Below are positions 1 through 5,439 of a stretch of DNA of 8,286 nt, piece after piece. The DNA is from Methanomicrobiales archaeon (GTDB lineage Archaea > Halobacteriota > Methanomicrobia > Methanomicrobiales > JACTUA01): the NCBI GenBank assembly GCA_028678555.1, contig JAJRDF010000104.1, positions 1 to 8,286 on the forward strand, written 5' to 3'. Both the position numbers and the translations under genes were made by a program. The notes under the pieces were generated by a model. The model searched no databases. It saw only the letters and a list, made by a program, of their open reading frames with translations, and was not told where the DNA came from. Position 1 is the first letter of the stretch, and each line of letters opens with the position of its first letter.

Positions 1-48
1 AGTTCCACAACCATTTTTCTTCGCAATTCTTCCATGCAGGGGGAAGGT

Positions 49-56
49 CAATATAG
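49..56 (+). promoter_or_regulatory. Candidate box A (TATA) for the zinc-ribbon gene
   Basis: The sequence CAATATAG is preceded by the purine-rich GGGGGAAGGT, which resembles a BRE. Its centre is about 26 bases before the ATG at 78, the usual archaeal box A to transcription-start distance. This would make the mRNA essentially leaderless, which fits the lack of a Shine-Dalgarno sequence before the gene. The call rests on pattern and spacing only. Confidence 0.4.
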
Positions 57-77
57 AATCACAGCGGCCCATTGATC

Positions 78-323
78 ATGGGTTCCAGAGACTTTGCCGA
101 ATGCGACCTGAAAAGATGCCCAAAATGTGGACATAAAAAGCTGATTCACGGACCCAGCTTCGTGAAATGCACGTTCCCTGGATGTGGATGGGAGGCGTTG
201 AACGAAAACGCCTGCTGGTATTGCGGGTGCGGAGAGACTGACACCCAAAGCGACGGGTACCGCATCTGCCGGAGCTGTGGCGAAAAGTGGTTACTCAAGC
301 GATACGAGGGGATGAATGATTGA
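78..323 (+). CDS. Small double zinc-ribbon protein, function unknown
   Basis: This 81-residue protein has two cysteine quartets that look like consecutive zinc ribbons. The first is C14-x2-C17-x13-C31-x4-C36, and the second is C46-x2-C49-x14-C64-x2-C67. Both contain CG/CPxCG-type knuckles, so two bound zinc ions are likely. There is no signal peptide or membrane segment, and nothing outside the ribbons suggests catalysis. An in-frame TTG at 72 would add two residues; ATG 78 is preferred because a TATA-like box lies about 26 bases upstream. An in-frame stop at 54-56 rules out a longer form. The gene is visibly richer in A/T than the genes after it, which may mean later acquisition. I do not recognise a named family. 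A nucleic-acid or protein-binding adaptor role is only a guess from the fold type. Confidence 0.75.
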   Translation: MGSRDFAECDLKRCPKCGHKKLIHGPSFVKCTFPGCGWEALNENACWYCGCGETDTQSDGYRICRSCGEKWLLKRYEGMND

Positions 324-335
324 ACTCACGTGATG

Positions 336-340
336 TTTTT
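336..340 (+). terminator. T-run after the zinc-ribbon gene
   Basis: Five consecutive T residues lie 13 bases after the stop codon, inside a non-coding gap of about 130 bases. Archaeal intrinsic termination needs little more than a U-tract, so this may end the zinc-ribbon transcript. The run is short and no stem is obvious. Confidence 0.25.
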
Positions 341-427
341 CCCAGAGATCGATCCACTTGCGCCACGACAAGAATATCGTAAAATGTCCCGTATGAGGGG
401 TCCTCCGTAACCTTTGTAAGAACCGAT

Positions 428-435
428 GCATATTG
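428..435 (+). promoter_or_regulatory. Candidate box A for the cytosine deaminase gene
   Basis: GCATATTG is centred about 22-25 bases before the GTG at 454 and about 35 before the ATG at 466. It would give a leaderless or very short-leader transcript. A second A/T-rich stretch (GAATATCGTAAAATG, about 372-386) is an alternative promoter with a longer leader that would include the AGGTG at 443-447. The sequence does not decide between them. Confidence 0.25.
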
Positions 436-453
436 TTGAGTCAGGTGTTCGTT

Positions 454-888
454 GTGGACCCGTTCATGTCTGCTGCAATTGACGAAGCCCGTAAAGGGCT
501 CTCCGAGGGGGGTATCCCCATCGGCTCGGTGCTCGTGAAGGGAGGGAAGATCATCGGCCGGGGGCACAACCGGAGGGTGCAGGAGGAGAGCCCCATCCTC
601 CACGCCGAGATCGACTGCCTGCGGAACGCCGGCCGGATCGGCAGCTTCCGGGACACCACCCTCTATTCCACCCTGATGCCATGCTTCCTCTGTGCAGGGG
701 CCGTGGTCCAGTTCAATATCCCGAAGGTGGTGGTGGGGGAATGCCGGACCTTTGCAGGGGCACGGGAGTTCATGGAGTCCCACGGGGTCCAGGTGGTGGA
801 CATGGACCTGGACGAATGCGTCTCGATGATGGAGGCGTTCATCGCGGCACGCCCGGACCTCTGGAACGAGGATATCGGGACTGTCTGA
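454..888 (+). CDS. Cytosine deaminase, yeast Fcy1-type (CDA fold)
   Basis: The protein (144 residues from this start) is a zinc-dependent deaminase of the CMP/dCMP and tRNA-adenosine deaminase superfamily. It probably converts cytosine to uracil in pyrimidine salvage in the cytoplasm. The zinc site is complete: HAE at residues 50-52 gives the His ligand and catalytic Glu, and PCxxC at 76-80 gives two Cys ligands. Similarity to yeast Fcy1 runs along the whole chain. GHN near residue 39 corresponds to the cytosine-binding Asn. The C-terminal RPDLWNEDIG matches the Fcy1 tail that carries the substrate-contacting Asp. E. coli CodA, an amidohydrolase, is unrelated. Candidate starts are TTG 433, TTG 436, GTG 445, GTG 454 and ATG 466. 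GTG 454 is chosen because AGGTG at 443-447 lies six bases before it; ATG 466 is the main alternative. Superfamily membership is secure, while cytosine specificity is inferred from remembered Fcy1 similarity. Confidence 0.88.
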   Translation: MDPFMSAAIDEARKGLSEGGIPIGSVLVKGGKIIGRGHNRRVQEESPILHAEIDCLRNAGRIGSFRDTTLYSTLMPCFLCAGAVVQFNIPKVVVGECRTFAGAREFMESHGVQVVDMDLDECVSMMEAFIAARPDLWNEDIGTV

Positions 889-958
889 ACCTCCCGCAGG
901 CATCCCTTCCATACCCTTATCTCTTCCCCCCAACCATACCGTTCCCGGGTTGTTCCCT

Positions 959-1459
959 GTGCGCATCGGCATCCTCTCGGATACCCACGACCGGCTTTCG
1001 ATGATCGCAAAGGCCGTGGCCTGGTGCAACGACGCGAAGGTGGACCTGGTCCTCCACGCCGGCGACTACATTTCACCGTTTGTCATCGATACGCTTGCAG
1101 GTCTCCGTGCCCCGATGGTGGGTGTCTTCGGGAACAATGACGGCGACCGGGAGATGCTCCTCATGAAGTGCCGGGAACGCAAGAACCTGGAGATCCGTGG
1201 GGAGATTACGGAGGTGACGGCGGGGGGCCAGGCCATCGCCCTCCTGCACGGGCACCAGAAGGATCGCCTGGCGTCCGTTGTTCAGGGAGGGAAGTTTGCC
1301 GTCGTGGTCCACGGGCACTCCCACCGGCCCACTATCACCCGTGACAGAGGTACCCTGGTGGTGAACCCGGGGGCCGTGTCAGGTTACCTCACCGGGCGAT
1401 GCACGGTGGCGCTGCTGGAGACAGACGGGATGACAGTGGAGATCGTGGATCTGAAGTAG
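959..1459 (+). CDS. YfcE/MJ0936-family metallophosphoesterase
   Basis: This 166-residue protein is a compact calcineurin-like phosphodiesterase. It has the full metal-binding set in order: D8-x-H10 in SDTHD, D36 in HAGD, N59 in GNND, H97 in LLHGH, and H120/H122 in HGHSH, followed by NPGA. The family binds two divalent metals and hydrolyses phosphodiester model substrates. The physiological substrate is generally unknown and cannot be read from this sequence. There is no signal peptide, so it should be cytoplasmic. GTG 959 is chosen because it places RIGILSDTHD at the very N-terminus, as in relatives; TTG 950 would add three residues. It follows the deaminase by 70 bases on the same strand. 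A weak box-A-like CCTTATC at about 914-920 could give it its own transcript. Family call is firm, co-transcription uncertain. Confidence 0.92.
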   Translation: MRIGILSDTHDRLSMIAKAVAWCNDAKVDLVLHAGDYISPFVIDTLAGLRAPMVGVFGNNDGDREMLLMKCRERKNLEIRGEITEVTAGGQAIALLHGHQKDRLASVVQGGKFAVVVHGHSHRPTITRDRGTLVVNPGAVSGYLTGRCTVALLETDGMTVEIVDLK

Positions 1460-1539
1460 TCCGGGCCAGGGGACTCGAAAATACAATTTCTCGAAAGTAA
1501 CTGAATAACGTCGGATCCCACTATCCTTACGGGGGTGAG

Positions 1540-1581
1540 ACCGGGGAGGGGGCTCCGCCCCTCCTGTCGTCATATCCCGGT
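1540..1581. repeat. Inverted repeat / hairpin in the convergent gap
   Basis: GGAGGGG (1545-1551) pairs perfectly with CCCCTCC (1558-1564) around a six-base loop. A variant with one bulged G extends the pairing inward to a TCC loop. An outer arm ACCGG (1540-1544) can pair with CCGGT (1577-1581). The structure lies between the 3' ends of two convergent genes. It could be part of a bidirectional terminator or of an untranslated RNA. No T-run follows directly on either strand. Confidence 0.45.
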
Positions 1582-1621
1582 GAGGAGAATCGGCAGTGAC
1601 CGACTTCAATCATCTCATCAG

Positions 1622-1668
1622 CCCGAACCCGGGGATTCGCATTCTGTTCGGGTTATAAAAAGAGAGAG
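1622..1668 (-). terminator. T-rich element and inverted repeat after the EF-Tu-like gene
   Basis: On the minus strand the stop codon at 1681-1679 is followed by a pyrimidine tract ending in CTTTTTATAA (1662-1653), with five T in a row, a good candidate archaeal U-tract terminator. Just beyond it, CCCGAAC (1622-1628) and GTTCGGG (1646-1652) form a perfect 7-bp inverted repeat. The same TTTTTATAA also resembles a box A reading towards lower coordinates, so a promoter for a small RNA is an alternative reading. Confidence 0.4.
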
Positions 1669-1678
1669 TTCTCGCTCC

Positions 1679-1945
1679 TCACTTCGCCTGGAACCGGAAC
1701 ACCTGGTCGCCCACGTGCACCGGCTGGGCGACCTTCATACCGACCTCCTGCCCCGGCGTGGCCTGGGCGATGCTCGCGTGCTCTATTTGCATGGAGGAGA
1801 CCGTCTGCCGGAAGCCGGTATGGGTCCCCTTCACCACGATCTGGTCACCCTGGCGGAGATTGGCCGAGAGTTTCACCACCGCGACACCGATCTTCGGGAA
1901 ATAGTGGGTGATCTTCCCCACCAGCTGCTCCATGTCCTGCTCCAT
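1679..1945 (-). CDS. EF-Tu domain-2-like small beta-barrel protein
   Basis: This 88-residue protein resembles the stand-alone archaeal family usually annotated 'translation elongation factor-like protein'. It consists of one domain like domain 2 of EF-Tu, related to the C-terminal barrel of U32 peptidases. Recognisable elements are VGKITHYFPKIGVAVV (residues 9-24), GDQIVVKG, SMQIEH, PGQEVGMKV and VHVGDQVF. There is no GTPase domain, so it cannot act as an elongation factor alone. RNA or partner-protein binding is plausible but unproven. ATG 1945 is chosen because AGGAAGGA (1952-1959) ends six bases before it. ATG 1951 abuts that ribosome binding site, and ATG 1933 would remove residues before the conserved core. 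It has its own likely promoter and lies 138 bases downstream of the PPC gene. Confidence 0.85.
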   Translation of the reverse strand: MEQDMEQLVGKITHYFPKIGVAVVKLSANLRQGDQIVVKGTHTGFRQTVSSMQIEHASIAQATPGQEVGMKVAQPVHVGDQVFRFQAK

Positions 1946-1986
1946 TCTCATTCCTTCCTGATCAATCGGATACTCCCATCACGGCG

Positions 1987-1995
1987 AGATAAAGG
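1987..1995 (-). promoter_or_regulatory. Candidate box A for the EF-Tu-like gene
   Basis: On the minus strand CCTTTATCT is centred at 1991. Transcription would start near 1965 and give a leader of about 20 bases that contains the AGGAAGGA ribosome binding site. The inverted repeat at 1998-2038 lies directly upstream of it. Confidence 0.45.
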
Positions 1996-1997
1996 TT

Positions 1998-2038
1998 GCC
2001 CTGCCGTCCCTTCAGGAAAGGCCCCGGTACGGCAGGGC
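1998..2038. repeat. Perfect 10-bp inverted repeat
   Basis: GCCCTGCCGT (1998-2007) is the exact reverse complement of ACGGCAGGGC (2029-2038). The 21-base spacer can itself fold through CCTT (2009-2012) and AAGG (2018-2021). The repeat sits between the end of the PPC gene and the box A of the EF-Tu-like gene, both on the minus strand. It could be the end of the PPC transcript or a regulator-binding site beside the promoter. Confidence 0.6.
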
Positions 2039-2066
2039 CCGGCATGTACCTCTCTAAGGGACAGGA

Positions 2067-2085
2067 GACCGGAAGGGTTCCGGTC
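2067..2085. repeat. Perfect 8-bp hairpin overlapping the PPC stop codon
   Basis: GACCGGAA (2067-2074) and TTCCGGTC (2078-2085) form a perfect stem with a three-base loop. The minus-strand stop codon of the PPC gene (2086-2084) overlaps the stem by two bases. The position suggests an mRNA 3'-end or stability hairpin. There is no clear T-run after it on the minus strand, so it is not called a terminator. Confidence 0.5.
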
Positions 2086-2524
2086 AACCCGTTTCCGGGA
2101 GGTGAAGACCGGTGGAAGGGTCATGCAGCCGCCGGAAGGAGATCCCTTCCATCTCTACCACAATGGCTTCCACCATCAGGTATACCTCTGCCACCTCCCG
2201 GAGGCAGCCGGTCAGGGTCGCCTTCCCCCGACCTATCGTGGCATGGAGATGGAGGGCAGGCTCTCCCTCGTCACCGGGGTACACCGTGGCCATGCCCAGC
2301 ACCTCCCACCCCCCGGAGGCTGTCTCCCAGTGGGGGACCGGCGGGATCACATCCTCCTCCGGGCCGGTGACCAACCTCCCCTCATGGAGGGCGCCCAGGA
2401 CCATCGCATAACCGGTCCTGACCTCCTTTTCGGCCAGGAACCGGCGGAGCCCCTGCAGGAGATCCTCGCCTTCGTCGAACCGCACCACAAACACCCTGCC
2501 GATCCTCCCTTCCGAGTACTGCAT
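2084..2524 (-). CDS. PPC/DUF296 domain protein
   Basis: This 146-residue protein appears to be a single PPC (DUF296) domain, the fold joined to AT-hooks in plant AHL proteins and found alone in prokaryotes, where it forms trimers. Features include GYAMVLGAL at 38-46 in the first half of the domain, the characteristic HLHATIGRG at 92-100, and the closing strand VEAIVVEM. His residues 47, 65, 92 and 94 are the obvious candidates for a metal or ligand site. No AT-hook or other DNA-binding extension is present, so a DNA-binding role should not be assumed. ATG 2524 is preferred: GAGGT lies about five bases upstream, and the open frame beyond it to 2725 encodes a low-quality Pro/Gly/Arg-rich stretch in the divergent promoter region. 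The gene is divergent from the surface-protein gene at 2661. Its cellular role is unknown. Confidence 0.82.
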   Translation of the reverse strand: MQYSEGRIGRVFVVRFDEGEDLLQGLRRFLAEKEVRTGYAMVLGALHEGRLVTGPEEDVIPPVPHWETASGGWEVLGMATVYPGDEGEPALHLHATIGRGKATLTGCLREVAEVYLMVEAIVVEMEGISFRRLHDPSTGLHLPETG

Positions 2525-2555
2525 GGCTGACCTCTCCCGACCGCGGGATGTGTAC

Positions 2556-2578
2556 GGGATCCCTCGCCCCGGGATCCC
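2556..2578. promoter_or_regulatory. Two GGGATCCC palindromes in a divergent promoter region
   Basis: GGGATCCC occurs at 2556-2563 and again at 2571-2578, separated by TCGCCCC, so the copies repeat every 15 bases. They lie between the divergently read PPC gene (starts 2524) and the surface-protein gene (starts 2661). Repeated palindromes at such a position may be operator half-sites. Part of the match could be chance in GC-rich DNA. Confidence 0.3.
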
Positions 2579-2628
2579 ATGAGCGTTCCGGAAGGAAGTC
2601 ATCAGTGCGGGCCCGGTGCTGGCATACA

Positions 2629-2636
2629 CATATATG
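2629..2636 (+). promoter_or_regulatory. Candidate box A of the surface-protein gene
   Basis: CATATATG is centred about 26 bases before position 2659, so transcription would begin only a few bases before the ATG at 2661. That gives a nearly leaderless mRNA and supports the 2661 start. The element is self-complementary and could also serve the divergent PPC gene, with a leader of about 80 bases. Confidence 0.5.
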
Positions 2637-2660
2637 GGGGGAGCTGGATACCCCGGATTC

Positions 2661-4082
2661 ATGCATGCCACAGGAAGAGCGGGTGGATATTCCGGGAACG
2701 GCACGCGACCCCTGACATTTCTCATATTCCTGCTGCTTGCCGCAGCACTGCTCCTCTCCCCTGCGGGTGCAGCGAATATGACGGGGAAACTGCTCCTCTC
2801 CCCTGCGGGTGCAGCGAATATGACGGGGAAGCTTCTCTGGACCTACAACGATGCCAACGACGTGGTGGACGTGGCCATCACGCCTGACGGGGATTACGTT
2901 GCCGCCGTCAGCCAGTCCAATACCCTCGTGTTCTTTGACCGGGGTGGAACCCTGCTGTGGACGTACCCGACCCAGATGAGGCCAACCTCGGTGGCCCTCT
3001 CTCCCGGTGGAGACAGGGCCGTGTTTGGTAATGTGGGCGGGAAAATGGGTGTCGTGGACGGGAAGGGGGACCTGGTCTGGGAATACTCCATGGGGGGGAG
3101 TGTGGAGTCTGTCGCAGTGGCAACAGGGGGTACCACGGTGGCGGCGGGCTCGGCCAACTACCAGATCGCCGCCTTGGACAGTGCAGGGAAGGCCATCTGG
3201 ACGAAGACCACCGACGGGTCCGTAACCGCCCTGGCCATCACCCCGGCAGGGGATCCCCTCGCCGCGGGTACCAGCTCCTACGGTGTTGACCTCTATTCCG
3301 GTGACGGGGACGAGGAGTGGAGCACCTCGGTGGAGGGATCGGTGGTGGACCTGGCCATGTCTGACGATGGCAGTACCATCGTCGTCGTGACCGGCCTGAA
3401 CCGCCTGACGGCATTCGACGGGCAGGGTAACCAGGACTGGTCCCTGATCCTTCCGGTGGCCCCCAGTGCCGTGGGGATCTCCCCGGATGGTGCCTACGTG
3501 GCCGTTGGGCTGGCGGACGGGAAAGTGAACGTCTTCTCCCGCAGCGGGGCCATGCAGTATGTTCTTTCCACGGGCGGGGAGGTGGACGGCGTGGACCTGA
3601 CCACCGGTGCCACCCGCGTGGCCATCGCGGACAGGGACAACCAGATCTATGTCTTTGAAGGGTTCCCGGCGGCCCCCTCCACCCCCACCCCAACGGCCAC
3701 GCCCACCCTGACGGAAACCGTAACCACCGAGCCCACCCCGGTGACCCCCACCGGGACCCCGACCATCCCCCCGCCCGGATCGCTCGCTCTCTCCAGCGTC
3801 CCTTCGGGGGCCGAGGTCCGCATCGGGGGCATCCCGGCCGGGGTGACCCCGCTCACGGTGGGCGACCTCTCCCCGGGTTCCTACATGGTGGAGGTCTCGG
3901 CGGAAGGATACAATACCGCCGAGATTTCGGTTGCCATCGCTTCCGGTGAGACCACTTCCCTCGCGGTGGAGCTGGTGCCCGTGACAATCCCCGCCGGGGC
4001 AGGCATCCCGTTCCCCGCGGCGGCCCTCACTCTGATTCTCGCGGCCGGGATTGCCCTCTGGTGGCGACAGGGTCACAGGTAA
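2661..4082 (+). CDS. Secreted seven-bladed beta-propeller/PEGA protein with C-terminal anchor
   Basis: This 473-residue protein is probably exported and membrane-anchored. Residues 1-18 form a polar N-region, and 19-38 a hydrophobic signal segment ending in SPAGAA. Residues 58-335 contain about seven repeats of about 40 residues (W near the start, V-A-x-x-x-x-G and a V-A-x-G-like turn), consistent with a PQQ/WD40-like seven-bladed propeller. Residues 336-373 are a Thr/Pro linker likely to be glycosylated. Residues 374-441 resemble a PEGA domain, including PSGAEVRIGG and the S-P-G-x-Y and E-G-Y turns. Residues 449-468 are a transmembrane helix followed by basic RQGHR. No catalytic motif is seen; a role in the cell envelope, in binding or adhesion, is inferred. 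ATG 2661 is chosen from box A spacing; ATG 2634 overlaps that box, and GTG 2616 lies before it. Residues 30-57 are a 14-residue unit repeated twice (separate entry). Confidence 0.87.
   Translation: MHATGRAGGYSGNGTRPLTFLIFLLLAAALLLSPAGAANMTGKLLLSPAGAANMTGKLLWTYNDANDVVDVAITPDGDYVAAVSQSNTLVFFDRGGTLLWTYPTQMRPTSVALSPGGDRAVFGNVGGKMGVVDGKGDLVWEYSMGGSVESVAVATGGTTVAAGSANYQIAALDSAGKAIWTKTTDGSVTALAITPAGDPLAAGTSSYGVDLYSGDGDEEWSTSVEGSVVDLAMSDDGSTIVVVTGLNRLTAFDGQGNQDWSLILPVAPSAVGISPDGAYVAVGLADGKVNVFSRSGAMQYVLSTGGEVDGVDLTTGATRVAIADRDNQIYVFEGFPAAPSTPTPTATPTLTETVTTEPTPVTPTGTPTIPPPGSLALSSVPSGAEVRIGGIPAGVTPLTVGDLSPGSYMVEVSAEGYNTAEISVAIASGETTSLAVELVPVTIPAGAGIPFPAAALTLILAAGIALWWRQGHR
2748..2831 (+). repeat. 42-bp in-frame tandem duplication (two copies, 41/42 identical)
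   Basis: Bases 2748-2789 and 2790-2831 are adjacent copies that differ only at the last base (A versus G, both Lys codons). Each encodes LLLSPAGAANMTGK. The unit covers the end of the signal peptide, the probable cleavage region after AGAA, and an N-M-T glycosylation sequon. Near identity, including third codon positions, points to a very recent duplication or an assembly artefact. Confidence 0.95.
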
Positions 4083-4095
4083 CCCGCTGGGAAGA

Positions 4096-4120
4096 TCCCC
4101 TCCTTTTTTCATTGAGGGGA
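4096..4120. terminator. Shared terminator between convergent genes
   Basis: TCCCCTC (4096-4102) and GAGGGGA (4114-4120) are a perfect inverted repeat around a loop that holds six T on the plus strand (4104-4109). The plus-strand U-tract TCCTTTTTTC starts about 19 bases after the surface-protein stop and overlaps the minus-strand stop codon of the permease (4111-4109). It is a good terminator candidate for the plus-strand transcript; evidence for the minus strand is weaker. Confidence 0.55.
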
Positions 4121-5404
4121 CGAGGGGAGAGGTCCCCCTTTCCCCCGCCACCCGATGGCAGCGCCCACTGCGGTGAGTGCGATCCCGATCAGGATCACCT
4201 GCAGGTTCAGCTGCCAGAGGAGGAGGAACGTGGAGATGAGACCCGCGAGGGGGAAAAAGGGCATCCTGCCGAGAGATCCGGGGATCCGGAAGGGGCGCTC
4301 CCGGCCAGGCTCACGGAACCGGAGCAGGATCACGGCGCCGTTGATGGTGGCGAAGGTGAGGAAGAGGGTGAAGTTCGTTACCTGGGCGACGAGTACCAGG
4401 TCACCGGCCAGGGCCACTGCCGCCGCCAGGATGCCGACGAGCAGTGTGGCCAGGTACGGGACGCCCCGGCGCCCATCCAGGCGGGCGAGGAAGCCGGGGA
4501 GGGCACGGGACGAGGCCATCCCGTAGGTGATCCGGGAGGAGGCCAGCATCATCAGGAGCACGGTGTTGGCCGTGGCAAAGAGGGCCACCAGCGTGATGGC
4601 CTCTGCACCCGCGGATCCCAGCGCCGTCTCCACGATGGCGGCGAAGGGGGCGGGGGAGGCGGCCAGCGTCTCCCAGGGCAGCACCGAGACGGCGGCCACT
4701 GCCACCAGGAGGTAGAGGACGGTGGAAAGGGCCATGGCGATGAGGAGCCCCCGGGGGATGTTCACATGGGGTCGCCGGGTCTCCTCAGCGAGCTTCACCA
4801 CGTCCTCGAACCCGATGTAGGCAAAGAAGACGAGAGCTGCCGCCTGAAGCACTCCGGTGAATCCCAGAGGCATTGCCAGGTAGTCCACCTCCCCCAGATG
4901 GGGGATGCCGATCACGATGACTGCGATGAGGCCTCCTATCTCAATGAGGGTGAAGAGGATGGCAAACCAGGCCGAGATCCGGATGCCCAGGAGGAGGAGG
5001 ATCGTGATCCCTGCGATCAGGAGGAGTGCCCAGAGGAAGAGCGGCAGCGGGAGGAGCGTGGCCGCATACCCGGCAAAACCCAGTGCCACGGTGGAGGCTC
5101 CAATCACCCCGGCAAAGATGATCAGCCATCCGATGACAAATGCCATCCGCCGGCCGAATGTGTGATGTACGTACTCGTACTCGGCACCGGCACGGGGGAA
5201 GATGGAAGAGAGTTCCGCGTAAGAGAGGCCGGTGCAGAGGGCAATGGCCGCCGAAAGCACGAATGAGAGCCAGAGGGCGTTTCCGGCGAGGCCCGCCGCC
5301 TCGCCGATGAGGGCATAGATCCCGGCCCCCAGGATGATCCCGACACCGGAGAGGGTCACCTCCCAGGGACCCAGGTCCCGTTTCAGCCCGGGGATTGCGG
5401 CCAT
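4109..5404 (-). CDS. APC-superfamily amino-acid permease
   Basis: This 431-residue membrane protein has about 12 hydrophobic helices, the usual number and length for amino acid-polyamine-organocation transporters. Helix 1 carries the substrate/ion-site signature G20-V-G-I-I-L-G-A-G-I-Y. Helix 6 has FFAYIGFED (193-201), followed by the cytoplasmic EETRRPHVNIPRG loop typical of cationic-amino-acid-type and AA_permease_2 members. The C-terminus GKGGPLPSSPQ is short and cytoplasmic. It probably takes up an amino acid by proton or sodium symport; the substrate cannot be read from the sequence. ATG 5404 has GAGGT nine bases upstream. The gene begins 35 bases after the thrS stop on the same strand without an evident terminator or strong promoter, so co-transcription is likely. 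A threonine substrate would fit that context but is speculation. Confidence 0.9.
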   Translation of the reverse strand: MAAIPGLKRDLGPWEVTLSGVGIILGAGIYALIGEAAGLAGNALWLSFVLSAAIALCTGLSYAELSSIFPRAGAEYEYVHHTFGRRMAFVIGWLIIFAGVIGASTVALGFAGYAATLLPLPLFLWALLLIAGITILLLLGIRISAWFAILFTLIEIGGLIAVIVIGIPHLGEVDYLAMPLGFTGVLQAAALVFFAYIGFEDVVKLAEETRRPHVNIPRGLLIAMALSTVLYLLVAVAAVSVLPWETLAASPAPFAAIVETALGSAGAEAITLVALFATANTVLLMMLASSRITYGMASSRALPGFLARLDGRRGVPYLATLLVGILAAAVALAGDLVLVAQVTNFTLFLTFATINGAVILLRFREPGRERPFRIPGSLGRMPFFPLAGLISTFLLLWQLNLQVILIGIALTAVGAAIGWRGKGGPLPSSPQ

Positions 5405-5439
5405 CGGATCTTAACCTCTGCACGGGGGAGGATGGTGTA

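Noticed and set aside
1..75. Frame open from the window edge to TGA at 73-75, possibly the tail of an upstream gene
   Set aside because: Only 24 codons are visible, with no recognisable motif, and a box A for the next gene lies inside it. The call cannot be supported.
1474..1496. CTCGAAA repeated at 1474-1480 and 1490-1496
   Set aside because: Seven-base direct repeats in a short A/T-rich stretch are weak evidence for a site, and no partner element was found.
1379..1609. Minus-strand open frame of 76 codons overlapping the end of the phosphoesterase gene
   Set aside because: It starts at TTG without a ribosome binding site, mostly overlaps a convergent gap and a conserved gene end, and shows no domain.
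1590..1625. CTGATGA and nearby TGATTGA on the minus strand as C/D-box sRNA motifs
   Set aside because: The first base departs from the RUGAUGA consensus, and no correctly spaced CUGA D boxes were found.
1535..2530. Plus-strand open frame (331 codons) across the EF-Tu-like and PPC genes
   Set aside because: It is antisense to two genes with recognisable families and ribosome binding sites, and its own translation is Arg/Pro/His-rich with no domain.
2525..2725. N-terminal extension of the PPC protein by up to 67 residues
   Set aside because: The extension is Pro/Gly/Arg-rich, lies over the divergent promoter region, and lacks a ribosome binding site; ATG 2524 has a good one and matches the domain start.
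2382..4151. Long minus-strand open frame (589 codons) opposite the surface-protein gene
   Set aside because: Its translation is a low-complexity Gly/Arg/His-rich chain with no recognisable domain. The plus-strand frame has a signal peptide, propeller repeats, PEGA domain and anchor. It is a GC-driven shadow.
4061..5266. Plus-strand open frame (401 codons) opposite the permease
   Set aside because: Its extremely acidic, Gly-rich translation is the usual antisense product of a GC-rich hydrophobic membrane-protein gene.
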